Source: Ascarosepion bandense (taxonomy: Eukaryota > Mollusca > Cephalopoda > Sepiida > Sepiidae). From it: a DNA stretch of 64,000 nucleotides. Positions 1 through 12,083 of the stretch are shown here, one piece after another. The notes under the pieces were generated by a model. The model made no database searches. It had not been told where the DNA came from and was given only the letters and a program-made list of their open reading frames with translations. How positions within the stretch are numbered: position 1 is the first letter of the stretch; each line of letters opens with the position of its first letter. The stretch spans positions 2,446,501-2,510,500 of the forward strand of contig JBBBDQ010000350.1 in assembly GCA_037127315.1 (NCBI GenBank). The letters are read 5' to 3'. The position numbers were made by a program, and so were the translations under genes.

Positions 1-1
1 T

Positions 2-136
2 ACTGCTCCCCACATTTCCACTGTGTATAAGTCTGTACTAACTGGTCCAGAGATTGAGCTAACAATTACTATGTCACCAAGTTCACAAACCAATGTTTTA
101 ATCTTAAGGACTACAGACCTCATGAAAATGGGATGA
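2..136 (+). CDS. Possible last coding exon of a gene entering from the left edge
   Basis: An open frame runs from base 2 to TGA at 134-136, reading ...GPEIELTITMSPSSQTNVLI... and ending LMKMG. It has no start in the window. About 3.2 kb of AT-rich DNA without strong coding or repeat signal follows, as expected of a long 3' UTR. I do not recognise the protein. The minus strand is also open over this stretch, so strand and reality are uncertain. Confidence 0.35.
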   Translation, partial: TAPHISTVYKSVLTGPEIELTITMSPSSQTNVLILRTTDLMKMG

Positions 137-3100
137 ACAGTCCAGAAATCCACACAGAAATGTGTATATGTAAATAGCCACACACACAGTGATGGAATAT
201 AATTTTATACTCTCACATTTTGAGACATATCACATGTTTTATTTGCTAACTTTTTTTGCTATGTAAATTATTTTGCAAATTCCTACTGAAAATAGGAAAT
301 AAAAATTAAACATAGAAATATTTTAATTCATACAAATTAAAAAATGCCTTCTTTAAATGATCTTTGGAAGCTTTCCAAACTTTATTCACACAAACTCCTC
401 TTTTCTATTACTTATGTTTGTGCCACAAAGCAAAAACATTATTTGTAGCTATTCTAGTTTAATAAAGTAGTTGATGTCTCTATTAGAAGACTGTTTAATT
501 GCTGACAATCTGCCCACATATTATATTTTAGGATTTTCTCAGTTATTCTGTCATTTTAACACACAGATCTTCCCAAAACCATTACCTTCATGTCATGTAC
601 AAAGGAATTTTTCAGTATGGTAAGTATTACAATACATTTAAGCCAAGGGATAAACTTCAATATTGAGCAAGTTTTACAATCAATATTTGCTTCAGTCAAT
701 ATACTAGTAAAATCTACATTTATGCCCCACATAACCAATGAACTGGTTAAGAAATTTATATTTCATTGTAAGGAGATGAAAGTTTAGATTTACCTATATC
801 AAAGGAATTACTTGATTTTTTTAATTCTTTTTTTTTTTTTCTTAAAATAATCCTTTAGAATTTACTTTTAGGTTGCAAAATCAATTCCCTCATATTTTTA
901 TATTTATATATTTCCCCAATTTTTATTTTTCTTCATAATTTAATAGTACAAATTAGGTAAATATTTTGGAAGCTGATGCAAGTCTATTTGAAAGATCAAT
1001 TTTCATTTTAGTAGAAAAAAGTTCAAATCAAAAATTTCAGTTCAGAAAATGGTTAAAGATGAAAACAAACAGTATTGAAAAATGACCTTATAAGATTTGT
1101 CAGAAAGTGTTCATAAATTGCTGTGTGTGACAAAAGTGTATTAACACTTACATTCATTTTTATTCATCAATTGCAGTAACAAACACGTTTTACATGAATT
1201 TAAAGAAACTCTTCATTTTATTGATACGTTTCAGGAATTTCAAGAAACGACAAATTTTTTCTCCCTTTTTCTAAAGATTTACTGGCTGTTAAAGTTTCTA
1301 TATTCAATGGTTTGTTACAGCTCAATGAATTCAAATAACTGGAAAACTATTTGTAGTTTTCTCCTCTGAAATCAACCAATGTCTGTTCCGCTGACTGCAG
1401 ATTCTCTCATTCAACTCACATTTTGGGACAATATCTAATTTTTTTCCTCTGTAATACTGCAACTGAAGTCACCATTAATTGACTGCAAATCACTTCCTAA
1501 AGCTAAGGAAGAATTGTCAATTTTCCCCCAATTCCACTCTGAGACCCTCTATCCTTTAAAAACATTCTTTACTTCATTCTTGAGGTGCAATTAAAAAAAA
1601 AAGTTTGTATTTATTGCTGATAATAATAGTAAAGAAAAAAAATCCATGTTCTTTTTTGTTTTTTTTTTATAAAATTTATGACAATTTATTCATCATTATT
1701 TGGCCAAAACTCTTCAATTTCCAACCATTTTTTAAAAATTGTAATTCGATCAGATAGTGTCAGAAATGGACAGCCACATGAGTGTAAAAAAAAAAAAGTT
1801 TCATCTTTCTATTAAAAAAAGAAACTGAAATGAAATTCTCAAAATGCCTTTTCATTTATTAAAAAAAAATAATATTTAATCAAAAAGAACTTTTTTTTAA
1901 AACTTCCCTAACCCATTCTTCACTGATATATGATTGCGTGTATCTATTTGTATCTTAAAAGGTTTATTTGTTGCCTATTGATAAATGGAAAGCTTATCTT
2001 ATTCATCCATCTTTTCATTATTCTTTGTTTTTTATTTATTCTCAATATTTTGAATATTTCAACTTAAAATGTTGAATTGTTTGAGATGTTCTTCAAACCA
2101 AACAAGTGGCTTAGATAAAATGCAACACACACACTTACATGAAATGCTATTTGCAAACATACACAAAACAAGTATTAGCATTCAAATAAGAAATTGTTGG
2201 CTATTTTGTTTTGTTAAACATATTGCATTATAAATTATAAAGATCTAGAAATTTCTTTAGAACTTCTGAATTTAATGTTTCTTTTTAAAAAAAAAATCAA
2301 AAAGAAGAAATATTTCAGCTGATAATCTTTGATCATTGTTAAAAATGATTTTGCAAATGATTGCAAAAATTACAACTGGTTTTGTATTCACAAGTAAATA
2401 CAATGTTAGCTAAAGATTTTCAAGTTTTATAACCAAAAGGGAAAAGACAATCAAAATATTTAAGGAATTTTTAGTCTTTGAAAATCAGGAATGTCAGTTT
2501 GAAATATTGTGATTTTTTTTTAAAACAAAGAAAAGGAGGATAGTAAATACTTTTTGAATCACAGCACAAAAAATTCTTCTTTAAATTATTTTTTCCTCTA
2601 AAACTAGTTTTATCAGCAAAAAACAAACATTTATTGCTTCTTGTTCTGTAAATTATTCATTAATATGTCATATTCTGAGCTTGAAAATGTTTAAATATTA
2701 AAAAATCATATGAACAAAAAAGTGTCTCTCCTTTCCAGAGCTGTCAATTTAAGCAGATTTTTTTTGTTTTGCATGAATTATTTTACATTTTTATACAAGG
2801 AAGTTACAATTTTATAGCAAATTTTCATTTAAAAAACTCTAACTTTATCACATGTCTGACTTGACAAATGCTGAGGACAATTTGCAAACATGAAATTAAA
2901 GATGTGAAAATTGTTTAAATTATTTTCCACAAAATTTAATATATAATTTTTGATGTCTTACCTGTTTGAAAAATATTTCATTTTTTTTTTCCTTTATCAT
3001 CCTTGTTGTTACTGTTAAAGCTTTTCCTTAAAATTTTTATTTTGCATGTTTTAAGACCAAAAATGTTGATTTCATTTTTTCTCTCTCTCTCTTCTATGCT

Positions 3101-3340
3101 TGTAGGGAATGTTTTAGTCAGCTGGCTAAAATATTAATTTTTCTAATTATCTCTTTTTGAGATAAAAAATCTTTCTTTTAAAAAAATATTTTGAGATGTA
3201 TTTTAAGGAAAATGTTCTTGAAGGAATGGTATTGAATAAAAAATGTGACCAGAAACCAACTGAGAAATTAGTTTCTGGTACCAATAACTTTCCAAATGAG
3301 CAAGAATAGTCAGTTTGATTTTTTTTTTAATTATGAGTAT
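137..3340. other. AT-rich non-coding stretch, possible long 3' UTR
   Basis: No convincing coding exon and none of the window's repeat families were seen. Homopolymer T and A runs are common. AATAAA-type signals occur, for example near 298-303. If the edge exon is real, this would be its 3' UTR; otherwise it is plain intergenic DNA. Confidence 0.4.
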
Positions 3341-3354
3341 CATCTGCTATTAAT
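3341..3354. repeat. Left target-site duplication of 5S-headed SINE
   Basis: CATCTGCTATTAAT is repeated exactly at 3606-3619, bounding the 5S-headed element. Confidence 0.85.
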
Positions 3355-3605
3355 CATCATTTATCCGTCACACCCAGATGGTGCATAGGGCAGCAACTTT
3401 TTGTTGCTGTTTCTGTAACAAACTGTTTTTTACGGGGTAGGGTTGTTAGCCCTGCGCCCAACCCCCAAACTTGGAGGACCAGTGGACCATTCTTGGTCCT
3501 TACATTGACAGCACCTGGTATTCCCAAATGGTCACCCATTTAAGTACTGACCAGGCTTCGGTGATCGGACGGGAACCAGTGTATTGGACATGATATAGCC
3601 GTAGA
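3355..3605 (-). mobile_element. 5S rRNA-headed SINE with 14-base TSD
   Basis: Read on the minus strand it starts GTCTACGGC and continues as a recognisable 5S rRNA (CCGATCACCGAAG, then GGGTGACC and GGGAATACCAGGTGCTGT). About 14 bases of the 5S middle are deleted. A GC-rich body of unknown origin (about 3425-3490) follows, then an A-rich ATGATG tail. The exact 14-base duplication shows retroposition. Such elements belong to the 5S-derived (SINE3) class. Confidence 0.8.
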
Positions 3606-3779
3606 CATCTGCTATTAATATTTGAATAGTAATGTCTCCTTCACTTATGGATAAGGAGTACTTGTTATTTGGAGTATTTGTTAACTAATAAGTTTTAAAC
3701 TTTAATAAGTTACATTTGTGAATCCCTTCATACAAGTTATTGAACAAAAAATGTTAGTTAAGGAATACTCAGCAATGGC

Positions 3780-4151
3780 TTTATCCAAGAATTTAATTCT
3801 TTGCTGATCACTTCTTTTATGATGATAGATTTGATGACTAAATTTCCCAGCAGCATGCAAATTCAGGACTAAAAGATTCCAAGTTTGTTAGGCTGTGCAA
3901 GAGTTGGTGAAATTTTCACCTCAATCAGAAGAAAGTACTAATGGCATAAATTTGTTTCAGATAGACCTCAAATTACCATAAAATTGTCCACACTCTTAAT
4001 TTCATGACCTATTCAGCATATATGGAATGACACATGCAGAATCCAGTAATGAAACTGCAATGGACTGACATTTACTCTTTTATAATTTTGAGTGGCACCT
4101 TCTGTAACGTCTTCCTCCACTAATTCAACCATTGCGATCTGTTGCAATCAT
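3780..4151. repeat. Dispersed repeat, copy 1 (about 400 bases)
   Basis: Clearly similar to 6222-6655, in the same orientation: both include the blocks around CTTTGATGACTAAATTT or its variant and CATGCAGAATCCAGTAATGA. Neither copy has an intact frame. I do not recognise the family. Confidence 0.6.
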
Positions 4152-4234
4152 TATTAGCTTGTCTGTCTGTCTCTTTCTTTCTCTCTCTCACTCTCTCTCT
4201 ATATAAATATATATAATGTATCAAGGCAGCAGAT

Positions 4235-4940
4235 AATTTTTTAAACATATACTGTTAAATATAAGAGACAATGAATGTCTATTATGTTTAGTCATGAGCC
4301 GTTCTAAACATCGTATTTTGGCTTTAATTTCAGTTGAAAATAAAAACAAAAACTCTCCAACATTTGGATAATTTTTTATTAAGTTGGTTCTAAGAGTACA
4401 ATTAAACAACGTTTCTTAGAAAAACATAGCCATGTAGGTACTATCAGACAGATTTTAGTCAACAATACAATAACACTTACTCATAAACACAGTAAAAAGA
4501 ACCTTCAGATATTGGAGGCCATCTACATTAAATCAAAACAACCCACACTTAATAAAATCACATTTAAATTTGGTCATAACACATTACATTGCATTTAAAT
4601 ATATGGTTCTGTTATCATTTCAAGCTCTCACATGGTGTGACATTATAGAACCGCATTACAAATTTATGAACTGCATTTGCTATTTTTATTAACTGTTATC
4701 CTTGCTTAGCAAAGTTTTATGTCAACACAAGATAAAATCATCGCTGATGGTACATGTTTTTATGTTAACGTCCTTGTAACCTCTCTGAAAATGGCTCATG
4801 TGAGCCAAAAGCTTAGAACCAACTTAATAAAAAATTATCCAAATGTTGGAGAATTTTTGTCTTTATTTTCACCTGAAATTAAAGCCAAAATACAATGTTT
4901 AGAATGGCTCATGATTAAACATAATAGATAATTCATTGTC
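4235..4940 (+). mobile_element. Penelope-like element 3' part with inverted partial copy
   Basis: On the plus strand, 4490-4600 reads KKNLQILEAIYIKSKQPTLN, which I take for the C-terminal end of the GIY-YIG endonuclease of Penelope-like elements. Its 3' region continues to about 4935. A partial copy of that 3' region lies inverted at 4235-4395, giving the mirror layout common for such elements. TA tracts lie on both sides (4201-4216 and 4947-4983). The hammerhead-like core (4785 onward) is mutated. Confidence 0.65.
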
Positions 4941-4941
4941 T

Positions 4942-4945
<4 letters not shown>

Positions 4946-4984
<39 letters not shown>
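4946..4984. repeat. (TA)n microsatellite
   Basis: Uninterrupted TA run directly after the Penelope-like fragment. Confidence 0.95.
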
Positions 4985-4986
<2 letters not shown>

Positions 4987-5122
4987 CTTTAATTCGAAAT
5001 GGAAAAGCAGGAAGGTAAATTCCAAGAACCTGATCCTAATTAATATTAAAAAATTTTAATATTAAAAAATCATACAGGAGGAGAGCTCAATGTACTTAAA
5101 ATTACAGATCCAATATAAATTA

Positions 5123-6180
5123 AAGTAAATTTTCAAAATTCAAAAATGTTGTATGAACATTTCAACACAAAATCTCTAAGAGAGAATTCACGTCTCCTCA
5201 GCAACACAAATGAGTCAGAATGAAGAAAAATAGGGTTAAGAAGGAAGAAAAAAATAAATGACAAAAAATTTTAATATTGAAGTATTCTTACCAGCACCTG
5301 CTCCTGAATCTTAGAAGGGAATTTATTAGTAAGTGCCACCATAAGGCCAGTTTTTTGAATACTTAAATTTTAAATTCCTAATTTTTAAACTTTAGGATAT
5401 AAATATAAATTTAATGTTTTTTGATAAATTATTTTAATTTTAACTTTAAAAAGTAATTTAACCCCTCTACCTTCCTCTCCCAGTCTCCTTTAATTGCCTA
5501 TCTTTATAAAATATGGATTCCTTTACTAAACCCCTCTTTTCCTTTGCTAGCATATATCTTTTTTAATAATTTTTAAATTTATAATTTTCTTTGTTATTTA
5601 GTTCGTCTATACCTAAAAATATCTTTAATTAGATAAACTTAATTAAATTTTTTAAAATCTTATTTTTAATTTTATTTTTCCCCCTAAATATACTTTGTCA
5701 AATAAGTTTCCAAATCTCTAACCCTTTTAAACATTTAAAGTTAAACGTATTTGACACGTGAGAGTTTTCTATTTGATATTTTCTCCTTTTTCTTTCTTTC
5801 CTTTTTCCCCTCCCTATCTTTTCTCTATACACTCTTTTTATATTCCGCCCCTTCCCTTTCTGTTCTGTTTGTTTAACCCAATTCTCAATTTAACGACCTC
5901 CCATTTCCTTAACTCTTTCTGTCTATTAAGGCTAGACATGCCAATCTCCCATCTCTTCACTTACAAAGTAAAAACCAAAAATAGACTGACTTTTAAAAAA
6001 ATCTTTTGTGACGTATATTTCTCAAATCTTAACCGTTATTTATTTACTTTTTTCCTCCTTCTTAACCCTATTTTTCTTCATTTTGATATGGAACTGTGTT
6101 GCTGAGGAGATGTTAATTCTCTCTTAGAGATTTCATGTTGAAATGTTCATACAACATTTCTGAAGTTTGAAAATTTACTT

Positions 6181-6182
<2 letters not shown>
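5123..6182. mobile_element. Inverted-repeat element, about 1.06 kb
   Basis: Arms at 5123-5264 and 6040-6182 are reverse complements over about 140 bases (shared blocks include TCTCTTAGAGAT and GTTGCTGAGGAGA). The interior is AT-rich and pyrimidine-rich on the plus strand, with no recognisable protein; the long open frame at 5758-6105 is low complexity. It could be a foldback or MITE-like element or a Penelope-like terminal pair. Confidence 0.6.
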
Positions 6183-6211
<29 letters not shown>

Positions 6212-6221
6212 TGTCAGCTTT

Positions 6222-6655
6222 ATCGTGTATCCAAGAATTTAATTTCTTCTTTTCTGATCGCTTCTTCTATGACGATAGCTTTGATGACTAAATTTGCCAC
6301 CAACGTGCAAGTTCAGGACTAGAAGCTTCCAGTTTCACCAAAATCTGCTCTTGTTGTCTATTCTCTACTTGCAAGATTTGGTTGAAGATGAAACAAAATC
6401 AGAAAAAGTGCTAATTGCATGAATTTGTTTAAGGTGAACTTGAACTTGCCAGGAAGTGATCCATACACTTGATTTCCTTACCTTCCTTTATGGCAAATAT
6501 GGAATGAGACATGCAGAATCCAGTAATGAAACTGCAACAGACTGTCACAAACTCTGTTGATAATTGTGAGTGGCACCTTCTGTAGTATGTCTATCATGCA
6601 TAGCCCTCTCCATCCGTTGAGTCAATCATTGAGATCTGTTATAATCCTCATCCAC
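6222..6655. repeat. Dispersed repeat, copy 2
   Basis: Second copy of the repeat at 3780-4151, somewhat longer and bounded on its left by TA and TG microsatellites (6181-6211). Decayed, with no intact frame. Confidence 0.6.
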
Positions 6656-8846
6656 TTGTTCCAGTATTGGGGTTGGTTACACGATAGTCTGGGTCCTCGT
6701 CTTTTGACTTTGCCACTAAGGGTGGCCCTACAAGGAGTTTATAACTCCTGACAGCATTACTCTCAGTCAATGGATCTGAAAGTTTCTCTATCATGATAAA
6801 GAGTTACAATCACAAGCAAAGAACACTAAGAACTCAACAATCAATGGCTATAGAATATTGCTATCATCTTGAATAAAATTGTTGAAGTTTTAAAATCTTT
6901 CTAGCATTATTAAAACAGGACAATAGAAAACAGAAGTAGCCTCCCATATCTCTGTACCTAATTTCAAAGAGTATTAGCTCAGTCAATTGGAAATTTGCCG
7001 AAACATAAGTTTGAATTTATTTACTAAATGATGAGTAAATAGAAAACTTTTAAGCATCTCTGCAACACGTGAGTAACATTTGAAAATCTTTTTCTGATAA
7101 TGTATATTATAAATGTTTAAAACTCGATAGTATTTTATACTTGTAATGTTTCTTTATAAACACGTTCCATTTATACGTTATACAGCCTTGCCTCTTCATG
7201 CTGCACAAGATGTAACGCACAAAGTCAGTTGAAAGAAAGAAAGAAAAAGAAACAAAACCAAGATCTATTGTTGACTTGAAAGAGTATAATCTATATTTTT
7301 ATCCGAAATATCATTATTTATGTTAAACTAGATGCAAACAATACAGATTTGTAAAAGAAGTTTCAAACTAATATCCTTATCTTTGTTATTTATATACTTT
7401 GTATAAATGAAGTGAAGGGTCAGCTTTTTCTTTTCTTTTTTTTTTTTCCATTATTCAAGTTCCAAACAGATCACGTAACTAAAAACTGATTGTTATTTAG
7501 GGCAAATCTTTGAACCACAAGTGATTTTTTTGTTTTTTGGTTTTTTTTTCTGTTTGTTTTTTTTTAATGACTTTGTTAGAACTAATATCTGCCTCTTCAT
7601 CTTTTTTTTTTTTTTTGTCTATTTCAATCCAAATATTTTCTGATCATTAGTTTTTGGTAAATCATCTGGTTTTCTGAAACTGACTGTTAAGAATAATTGC
7701 AAAGAAAAAAAAGATCTGAAGTTTTAAATATTACTTGAACTTTGAAAAGAGAAAAACAGGAATGCAGTTGTATTTCACAAATTCTTCTCTTGGTAAATGC
7801 AGTTGTATTTCACAAATTCTTCTCTAGGTAAATAATTCTATGTAAAAAGGTTCCCAACTTTGGAAAACTTAATTGTTTACAGTGTGTAAAGGGTGAGGAA
7901 TGAAGTTATACAAACTTATGTAAGACTGAAAATGAAAAAGAAAACAATATTTGAGTGGTAAAAACTAGTGATAATTCTTTGCATTGATACTAATAGACTT
8001 TAACTTTGGTTGAAAAGTCATCATAATAAAGCTGAAGATCATCTTTCTTGCAATAGTGTGTGTGTGTGTGTCTTCTGTTAATTTATTTAAAAAAAAATAT
8101 TTCTAAATTGCCTGCATAAAAGAATATTTTGGTAAAAGCATTTCCTTTCTTTTTCGTTTTTTTTGTTTTTTTGTAAACTAAATTCTATACAGCAGTATTC
8201 ATATTTTAAATCCACAGACAATTCCTGTTTGTTTCATGAAAATTGTTTTTATTGATTTTTATTGTCAAATAAATTTTTCACTGAAAAAAAATGGATTAAT
8301 TTTCTGAATTTCTTCAAAAGAGCTCCTTGCGAATTTATCATTTTTAAATAATTTATTTTTAAACTATGTATAATTATATGTATATTATCATGCATAACTA
8401 CAATTATACAGACTTCAGCAAACATGTAAATACAAAATTATAGTTGAAAATGCTCACACACAAATCTATTCGATGATAAAATGCTAAAATTAATTTTTGC
8501 TAGTTTTAAGAAAATCCAAATGAACAATTTAATGAATAATGCACTAATTGTTTTGAATTATACATAAACATAATAATCATCAGAGGCATGTAACTTTCAA
8601 GACTTTATAGCAAAATTCACTAAAGTTTCTTGTCAAAGCAAGAGGTTTCTCTAAATAAAAAAAAAGAAAAAGAAAATACAAAATTAATAACAGTAACCTT
8701 CCTATCCAGGGATAATGGGCACAGCACTGCCAGTTTGAATAAATAACTCTTTGCTTCATCTGACTGAAAATAACATCAGTCAAGAATTGACTGTATAGCA
8801 AGGTTAAAAGGTTAGTTAATTTGGCTATTGTACATGAGAACACCAT

Positions 8847-8851
<5 letters not shown>
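6656..8851. other. Non-coding stretch with minor repeats
   Basis: No exon or known element seen. There are poly-T runs near 7439, 7540 and 7600, and a two-copy 35-base direct repeat at 7762-7829 (ATGCAGTTGTATTTCACAAA unit). Confidence 0.4.

Positions 8852-8890
<39 letters not shown>
8851..8890. repeat. (TA)n microsatellite
   Basis: Uninterrupted TA run. Confidence 0.95.
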
Positions 8891-11140
8891 CTTTACTAAT
8901 TGTTTCTGCTTCTGATTAATCAATAATTTTAACCACTTCTAAAAATAAAAATAATTTGAATAAAAATAAACAATTTTGAAAACTGATCCCAATATCTTCC
9001 TATTTATTTTTACAATTTCTCCATAATTTCAACTAATCTCACTTCATCATCATTCAAATGCTGGCATCAAAACTTTTTTATTTGCTTTTCTAAAATATGT
9101 GATTGACTGGTTTTGAAATTGAATTTTTACAACGAAGAATGCAGAAACAAAAATGGTGCATCTTAATGGCTGCCTAAAAGAAAATTTTAGTTAAAAAAAA
9201 AAAACAGGCATTTTTGTAAAGTAAAATGTAGAAAGTACCAGATACAGACATCAAATTTTAATCTTACATAAATTTGGCTGTTGTGAAGAGGATAATTTGT
9301 TTTAAAAACTGTAAATAGTAAGAAACACCTCCATATTCACATTAAGATTTTTAATGGGCCATCATCCCAAAGAGATATTTTTGTTTTTAAATCCATTTAA
9401 AATAGTTTTTATTTTTCACATAATGATCACTGGTTACTTAATTCTTCCTCCATTGACATGTTTCTTTTCTAGCTCTTAAAAAGCATATCACCAATTATGG
9501 ACATTGCAAATCCTTGAATTTCATAACATGACTGGTATTTTTTGAACTTCAAAAAATATCCTCTGTCCACAGTATAGACAGCAGTCTCTTAGATTCTTCA
9601 GAATAAAATAGTTCTTGGGAGCAACCATCAATTCTTCATTTGAAAAAAAACAACAGATTTTTTCAAGAAAAAATAAATTGTTACTGACAGGCAAAAAAGT
9701 TTCATGTTTTACTTATGCACACTTTTGATCTACATTTTTGCCTTTCTGTTCAGACGTAAAGTGATAAACAAATGTAAGTATACAAGAGGGAGCCAACTGT
9801 GTATAAATTTTTGTACATATTTTTACATATTAAAAATTTAGATATTGCAACTGATGAGTTGACACAGTTTTTAAACTTTTATTACTTGAGTACGGCTGCT
9901 ACCGAAAACAGCTTTGTTGCTAGATGAAACAATCAATGGGAAGCCATGTTGATAATAGGTGTGTTGATGGCTTCAAATTCCTTTCTTGTTGTTTAGTTTA
10001 TTTTTAGTTTCTACCAGAAAATGTTTGGATTTCATTTTGTATTAATATTTCTTTTTGTGTTCTAGCAATTGTGCAATCTGCTGATTAAAATATCTGTCTT
10101 GTTAAATTGGGTTCTTTTTTTTTTTTTGTTGTTGTTTATTTATTTTTTATTCTCAAGAAAGAGGTCACTGGTATAGCAATGACCTAAATGTAATAAGAAT
10201 TAAAAGTTACTCTATAATCCCCTTAAACAAAAATAGTTACTTTCCAGTTTGCTAAATTCATATAAACTTCAATAAAAAGATATATATTTCAGACTAAATT
10301 TTGAAGGCACTTTCTCAGCTGAAGCTCTTTACATATTTCAGTTACTTGTCAGCAGTGGGGAGGGGTGACTATGTACAGTGTTGAGTCCAAGTATAATTTG
10401 GGTAAAATTTGGGGTGAGCCAAAGAGCTACTCATACAACTGCTTGTCCATGGGAATACTAATGGCTGAATGATTTCAATGTAATTCACATTTACAATGGG
10501 AAAAATATGGCTACTGGTTAACACCAGAAATTATAAGAAATACTAAATACCAATTAGAAATACCTATTGTCTTCTGGCAAAATTATGTGAATAGGTGATA
10601 TAAGTTTTACAAGAGCTTGAATTAAAATCTTTATAATGTATAGTCAATATTTGACTAAAAATGTAGTGTTTATTAATATTTTAATATAGATTTGCACCAT
10701 CTTCAGAATAGACATGTTTTTTTTTCCATGATATTAATTTTAACCTGGTTTTTTAATTTGCCAGGAAAAATTTGTTTTTCCTTTACCCTATATTCTCCTG
10801 GAATAAAATTTAAACCGTGTATTCTGACCATTTTACATAAAGTTTGTATTTTCTTCATTTCAGATAAAAACCTGGAAATTTTTTCAAAATTTATGAATAT
10901 AGCTCATGCGGTGGAGAGGAGAAGGTGTCGGTTTAAACTTATACCAGGAGAATGGAGGTTGAAGGTTTTTTTTAAAGCCAGTATAAAATCTTTATTTTCT
11001 ACTTTTCATAAATTATCAACGAAATTTAATATTTAGATTTTTGCTTTTTAATCTCAAGCTTGTCTTGTGTTAATGAAAACAAAAACTTCATCAAACAGTG
11101 AATTTGCATATAAGAAGGGCTTCTAAAATGTAAGTATTTG
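8891..11140. other. Non-coding stretch with a small foldback
   Basis: AT-rich with no convincing exon. Near-complementary arms of about 50 bases occur at 10777-10822 and 10918-10968 (shared block TTCTCCTGG), inside an open frame at 10692-11036 that I do not believe is coding. Confidence 0.4.
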
Positions 11141-11141
11141 C

Positions 11142-11990
11142 CTGTGCATTGAATACTGCTGCCATATCTGGTCTGGTGCCCCTGCTATCCACCTGGAGGT
11201 CCTTGACAAAATCCAACAGAGTATCTGTAATGTGATCGATCCAGACTTGGAAGTTCGGATACAATCACTTTCTCACCGGTGCAATGTGGCTTCCCTGTGT
11301 CTCTTCTACAAATACTTTTACAGCTTCTGCTTCAATGAACTTAGCTCACTGATGCCCCCTATATATGAATTTACTCAAGCCACAAGATTAGCAACTAGGT
11401 CCCACCTTTTGACTGTGAAACCAATAAAATGTAAAAACAAATTCTACTCCAGCAGCTTCTTTTTTCACACTTCCTGCCTATGAAATTTCCTTTTGTTTAC
11501 TTGCTTCCCTGACAGCTATAATCTTCAAGAATTTAAATGTAAAATCAATAGTCATTTCCTCTTTCACTAACCTGCATCCTCTCTCTCATGCTTCTTTCTC
11601 CATCCAGTCCACTCTCATCAGGGTTCTCATCCTTCTCTTACCCACTTCCTGATACCCTCTATAACCAGTCACTCTTTCTCATAACTTTCCTTCTATGAAC
11701 CCTCTGCAAAACAGTGGCAGTAAAATTCCTTGCTTGGGGCGATATGATTTAAAGAAAAAAATTCTATACTAGTACAATGTGGATATAAAGTGGGAGATCA
11801 ATTCTACCTTACAATCAATATATAAACTGATCCCTCATTTTATGGCCACATTCATCCTTCTCTTACCCATTTCCTGACATCCCCTATAACCTGTCACTCT
11901 TTCTCATAACTTTCCTCCTATGTAACCCCCTGCAAAACAGTGGCAATAAAATACCTTGCTTGGGGTGATATGATTATAAAAAAAAAATCA
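11142..11990 (+). mobile_element. LINE X fragment, 3' end
   Basis: The stretch at 11232-11483 encodes the SLSHRCNVASLCLFYKYF motif that recurs in all LINE X copies here, C-terminal to the reverse transcriptase. The tail ends in the shared CCTTGCTTGGGG...GATATGATT plus poly-A motif. It is interrupted by a small TIR element at 11772-11853, and the tail is repeated after it. Confidence 0.75.
11772..11853. mobile_element. Tiny TIR element (MITE-like), copy 1
   Basis: About 80 bases with inverted ends around GTGGATATAAAGTGGG and CCTCATTTTATGGCCAC. Related copies occur at 15857-15920 and 63424-63504. This copy sits inside a LINE X tail. Confidence 0.6.
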
Positions 11991-12083
11991 TCTGTTTCAT
12001 AAGTATCAGACTAATTGTTATTCTTGTTTTTAGCTTCTTTTCCTAATACATGTCACTTGAAATAGAACTTGCTTTTCTTCCAG

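Noticed and set aside
1..170. Minus-strand exon (…GDIVIVSSISGPVSTDLYTVE…)
   Set aside because: Open, but without a clear acceptor or recognised family; the plus-strand reading, which ends in a stop before a UTR-like stretch, seemed more natural. Neither is secure.
5758..6105. 115-residue protein
   Set aside because: Pyrimidine-run low-complexity frame inside an inverted-repeat element; no family resemblance.
10692..11036. 114-residue protein
   Set aside because: Frame spans a small foldback; no domain or splice context.
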